Made by a program: the position numbers and the translations under genes
In this document: positions 62,389-64,000 of the stretch, piece by piece
Numbering within the stretch: position 1 is the stretch's first letter
Layout of the letters: every line of letters begins with the position of its first letter
The notes under the pieces: model-generated
Seen by the model: the letters and a program-made list of their open reading frames with translations, nothing else
Databases searched by the model: none
Told to the model about the DNA's origin: nothing
Source: Anaerolineae bacterium
GTDB lineage: Bacteria; Chloroflexota; Anaerolineae; Aggregatilineales; Aggregatilineaceae
Assembly: GCA_016926875.1 (NCBI GenBank)
Contig: JAFGNU010000017.1
Span: forward strand, 62,001-126,000
DNA length: 64,000 bases
Direction: 5' to 3'

Positions 62389-63483
62389 TTAGTAGCTGGG
62401 CACCAGTGCCAGGTCACCGACCACCGGGCCGAACAGGTCCATCGCTGCCCAACCTTCGATCAGATACCCGGCCAGAACATCACCCACCGATGCCGTAGCG
62501 TAAGCACGCACCACGAACTGCGAGTTCCCGGCACGCTTGGCAACCACGGGCGTCCAGCAGCCGCCGGTTGCCGCATCGGCGAACAGGCAGGTTGCGGGCA
62601 CCATGTAGCCGCCGTAGGTTTCGAGGGTAACGCCACCCGCCAGGATATTCACGCACACGCCGTGCGGGCTGGCCGCGATGCACTGATCCAGGATCGGATC
62701 ATGCGGGCAGCCGGTGTACGGGCGTGGACGCTCTGCTGCCGAGCCGGGCAGATACCCCGCCGGGGTGTTCGGGCAGTAATCCTGTGTATCGGGATAGCCG
62801 TCCAGGTCGCTGTCACGCGGGGGGCGCGCCGCAGTATGCGGGCAGCCGGTGTACGGACGCGGACGCTCTGCCAACGAGCCGGGCAGGTATCCAGCCGGGG
62901 TGTACGGGCAGAAGTCAGCATTGTCCGGATAGCCGTCCAGGTCACTGTCACGATCTGGCCTGACCCCTTCATGCGGGCAGCCGGTGTACGGACGCGGACG
63001 CTCTGCCAACGAGCCAGGGGCATATCCCGCCGGTGTGTTCGGGCAGAAGTCAGCATTGTCCGGGTAACCGTCCAGGTCGCTGTCGCGGTAGCCAAGATCG
63101 GGCGGCGGCACAGTTTCGGCTTCTGGCAGAATTGGTACTGTCTGGATCGGGATGTCACTGGCCGGTTGGTAAAGGCCACGATTCGACCAACCCACAGCAC
63201 CGGCGTAGCAAATCCGCAGCCATTCGCCGGTGTGATTCATTGCGGTCGCCTTGACGATGGCCCCAGCGGGCACAACTACAATCGAGGCGCTGAACGAGGT
63301 TGCATACTGGCGCATATGCGCGTTGTAAATGGCCTCAGCGTCAACCCCATTTGCGCAAGAAAGGGGCTGCGCCATGAGTGAAGTCTCCGGCGCTTGAGGT
63401 ACCGAGGCTTTGGCACTGGGCACGCCGATCAACCCGGCGGCCAAAGCAGCTGCTATGATGAAAAAAACTATAGCTTTCTTCAT
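62389..63483 (-). CDS. Secreted protein with SH3-like domain and three TSP3-like repeats
   Basis: The 364-residue protein has a signal peptide (AIVFFIIAAALAAGLIGVPS), then an SH3-like domain (YATSFSASIVVVPAGAIVKA, EWLRICYAGAVGWSNRGLY). Three 45-residue repeats follow at residues ~134-266, each starting DSDLDGYPDNADFCPNTPAG (third: DSDLDGYPDTQDYCPNTPAG). The DSDLDGYPD pattern is the calcium-binding thrombospondin type 3 motif. The last ~100 residues form a beta-rich domain with two Cys. It is exported; no enzyme motif is seen. Confidence 0.8.
   Translation of the reverse strand: MKKAIVFFIIAAALAAGLIGVPSAKASVPQAPETSLMAQPLSCANGVDAEAIYNAHMRQYATSFSASIVVVPAGAIVKATAMNHTGEWLRICYAGAVGWSNRGLYQPASDIPIQTVPILPEAETVPPPDLGYRDSDLDGYPDNADFCPNTPAGYAPGSLAERPRPYTGCPHEGVRPDRDSDLDGYPDNADFCPYTPAGYLPGSLAERPRPYTGCPHTAARPPRDSDLDGYPDTQDYCPNTPAGYLPGSAAERPRPYTGCPHDPILDQCIAASPHGVCVNILAGGVTLETYGGYMVPATCLFADAATGGCWTPVVAKRAGNSQFVVRAYATASVGDVLAGYLIEGWAAMDLFGPVVGDLALVPSY
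62686..63084 (-). repeat. Three in-frame tandem repeats of ~135 bp
   Basis: The DNA repeats are highly similar and encode the TSP3-like units. They differ mainly at the ends of each unit, so they arose by recent tandem duplication or are kept alike by gene conversion. Confidence 0.75.
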
Positions 63484-63950
63484 ACGAGAACATCCCTCCT
63501 ATATTGATGCACCTGATTCTATGGAAACGTACCATCCATGAATTATAAATGGTACTACCTGATTATATATCAGATATTGAAAGGCAGTCAACAACCTGGA
63601 AAACCCCGATTTTAGGCTATCCGCACCGTAATCACTATAGTTATTTTTCTAATATCATATATTAATGATATGTTATAATTGGTTTTTTTGAACAATAAAT
63701 AATCAATATATTTTCAATGCGTCAATAATATGCAGCATATAATGATTGAATAAAAACTGCCCCATCTGTTCTCAACAGAATATCAAGCAACCGCCACGGC
63801 CTGACACACGGAGCGCACATCATCCTGGAGCGCACCATGCCGGTTTGATGGCGCCGTTGCTGGCATCAGCCGGGGATTCGCGTCTGCCATCGCCCCACAC
63901 CGCCCTGCTCCCACGCCTTCTCAAAATTCGCCTGAAACTGCCGCTTGCGG
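63484..63950. other. AT-rich intergenic region without a supported gene
   Basis: Local GC drops sharply between 63530 and 63770. A palindrome-like ATTTATAATTCATGGATG region is near 63520. No reading frame with a credible ribosome site or protein-like composition was found. Confidence 0.5.
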
Positions 63951-63956
63951 TATAAT
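63951..63956 (+). promoter_or_regulatory. Putative -10 element for a gene beyond the window
   Basis: TATAAT preceded 27-32 bases earlier by the weak TTCGCC; the gene it would serve lies outside the window. Confidence 0.35.
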
Positions 63957-64000
63957 CTACCTATCAAAATGGCGGGGCAAGGAACCTGCCCATATAGCGG

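Noticed and set aside
62686-63084. Regular ~135-bp repeats as a possible CRISPR array
   Set aside because: Repeats are in frame, have no unique spacers and encode TSP3-like units.
63746-63955. 69-codon frame near the window end
   Set aside because: No ribosome site, and it spans an AT-rich to GC-rich boundary with a protein composition unlike the neighbours; the -10 element at 63951 suggests the true gene starts beyond the window.

Overview
The window is GC-rich bacterial DNA with short, dense, often divergently transcribed genes. Secreted proteins with LysM, SH3-like, pre-peptidase (PPC) and Pro/Thr-rich linker regions, many beta-propellers, FHA/TIR/HEAT signalling proteins and short palindromic repeats point to a member of the Chloroflexota (Anaerolineae-like). 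That assignment is inferred from protein character; no rRNA or other marker gene is present. I see no tRNA, rRNA or CRISPR array.

Layout. 0-14 kb: a partial secreted protein, a Pro/Ala-rich acidic protein, a HEAT-like protein, a GAF protein, a LysM-glycosidase, an HtrA-type protease, a lower-GC PLD-like nuclease gene, phosphohexomutase, a GDP-fucose synthase-like epimerase and a membrane-anchored propeller. 14-21 kb (minus strand): phage-type capsid and tail genes (prohead protease-capsid fusion, head-tail connector, four tail or virion genes), interrupted by an opposite-strand FHA gene and a 151-bp MITE-like element. 21-30.4 kb: non-phage genes (acetate symporter-like ActP/YjcH pair, Uma2 nuclease, TIR-HEAT protein, membrane glycosyltransferase, GH17-like glucanase, membrane TIR protein). 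30.5-33.6 kb (minus strand): a second phage-type unit (HTH/small terminase-like, large terminase, portal) with its own terminator. 33.9-46.5 kb: beta-lactamase-like hydrolase, EamA transporter, aminoglycoside nucleotidyltransferase-like protein, YVTN propeller, renalase-like flavoprotein, a LexA-DNA-binding-domain-only regulator, an alpha-oxoamine synthase and an FHA protein. 46.5-64 kb: three tandem secreted paralogues, two tandem membrane-anchored paralogues, small membrane proteins, an LRR gene between two 66-bp palindromes, a secreted caspase-like protein, a PP2C-like/FnIII/SH3 protein, and a protein with 45-residue TSP3-like repeats.

Most interesting signal. The two phage-type units lie in the same orientation and, read together, give canonical order (terS-terL-portal, then protease-capsid-connector-tail). 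They are separated by about 9.6 kb of ordinary genes. Both are preceded by the same 30-bp sequence, containing a putative -35/-10 pair whose spacer holds a Gram-positive-type SOS-like box (GAACATTTGTGC). A perfect GAAC-N4-GTTC palindrome lies just downstream of a good promoter in front of a small LexA-type winged-helix gene at 41.2-41.5 kb. With no integrase, replication, lysis or tape-measure gene visible, this fits either a decayed, split prophage or a domesticated, damage-inducible particle such as a gene-transfer-agent-like system. The sequence alone cannot decide between them.
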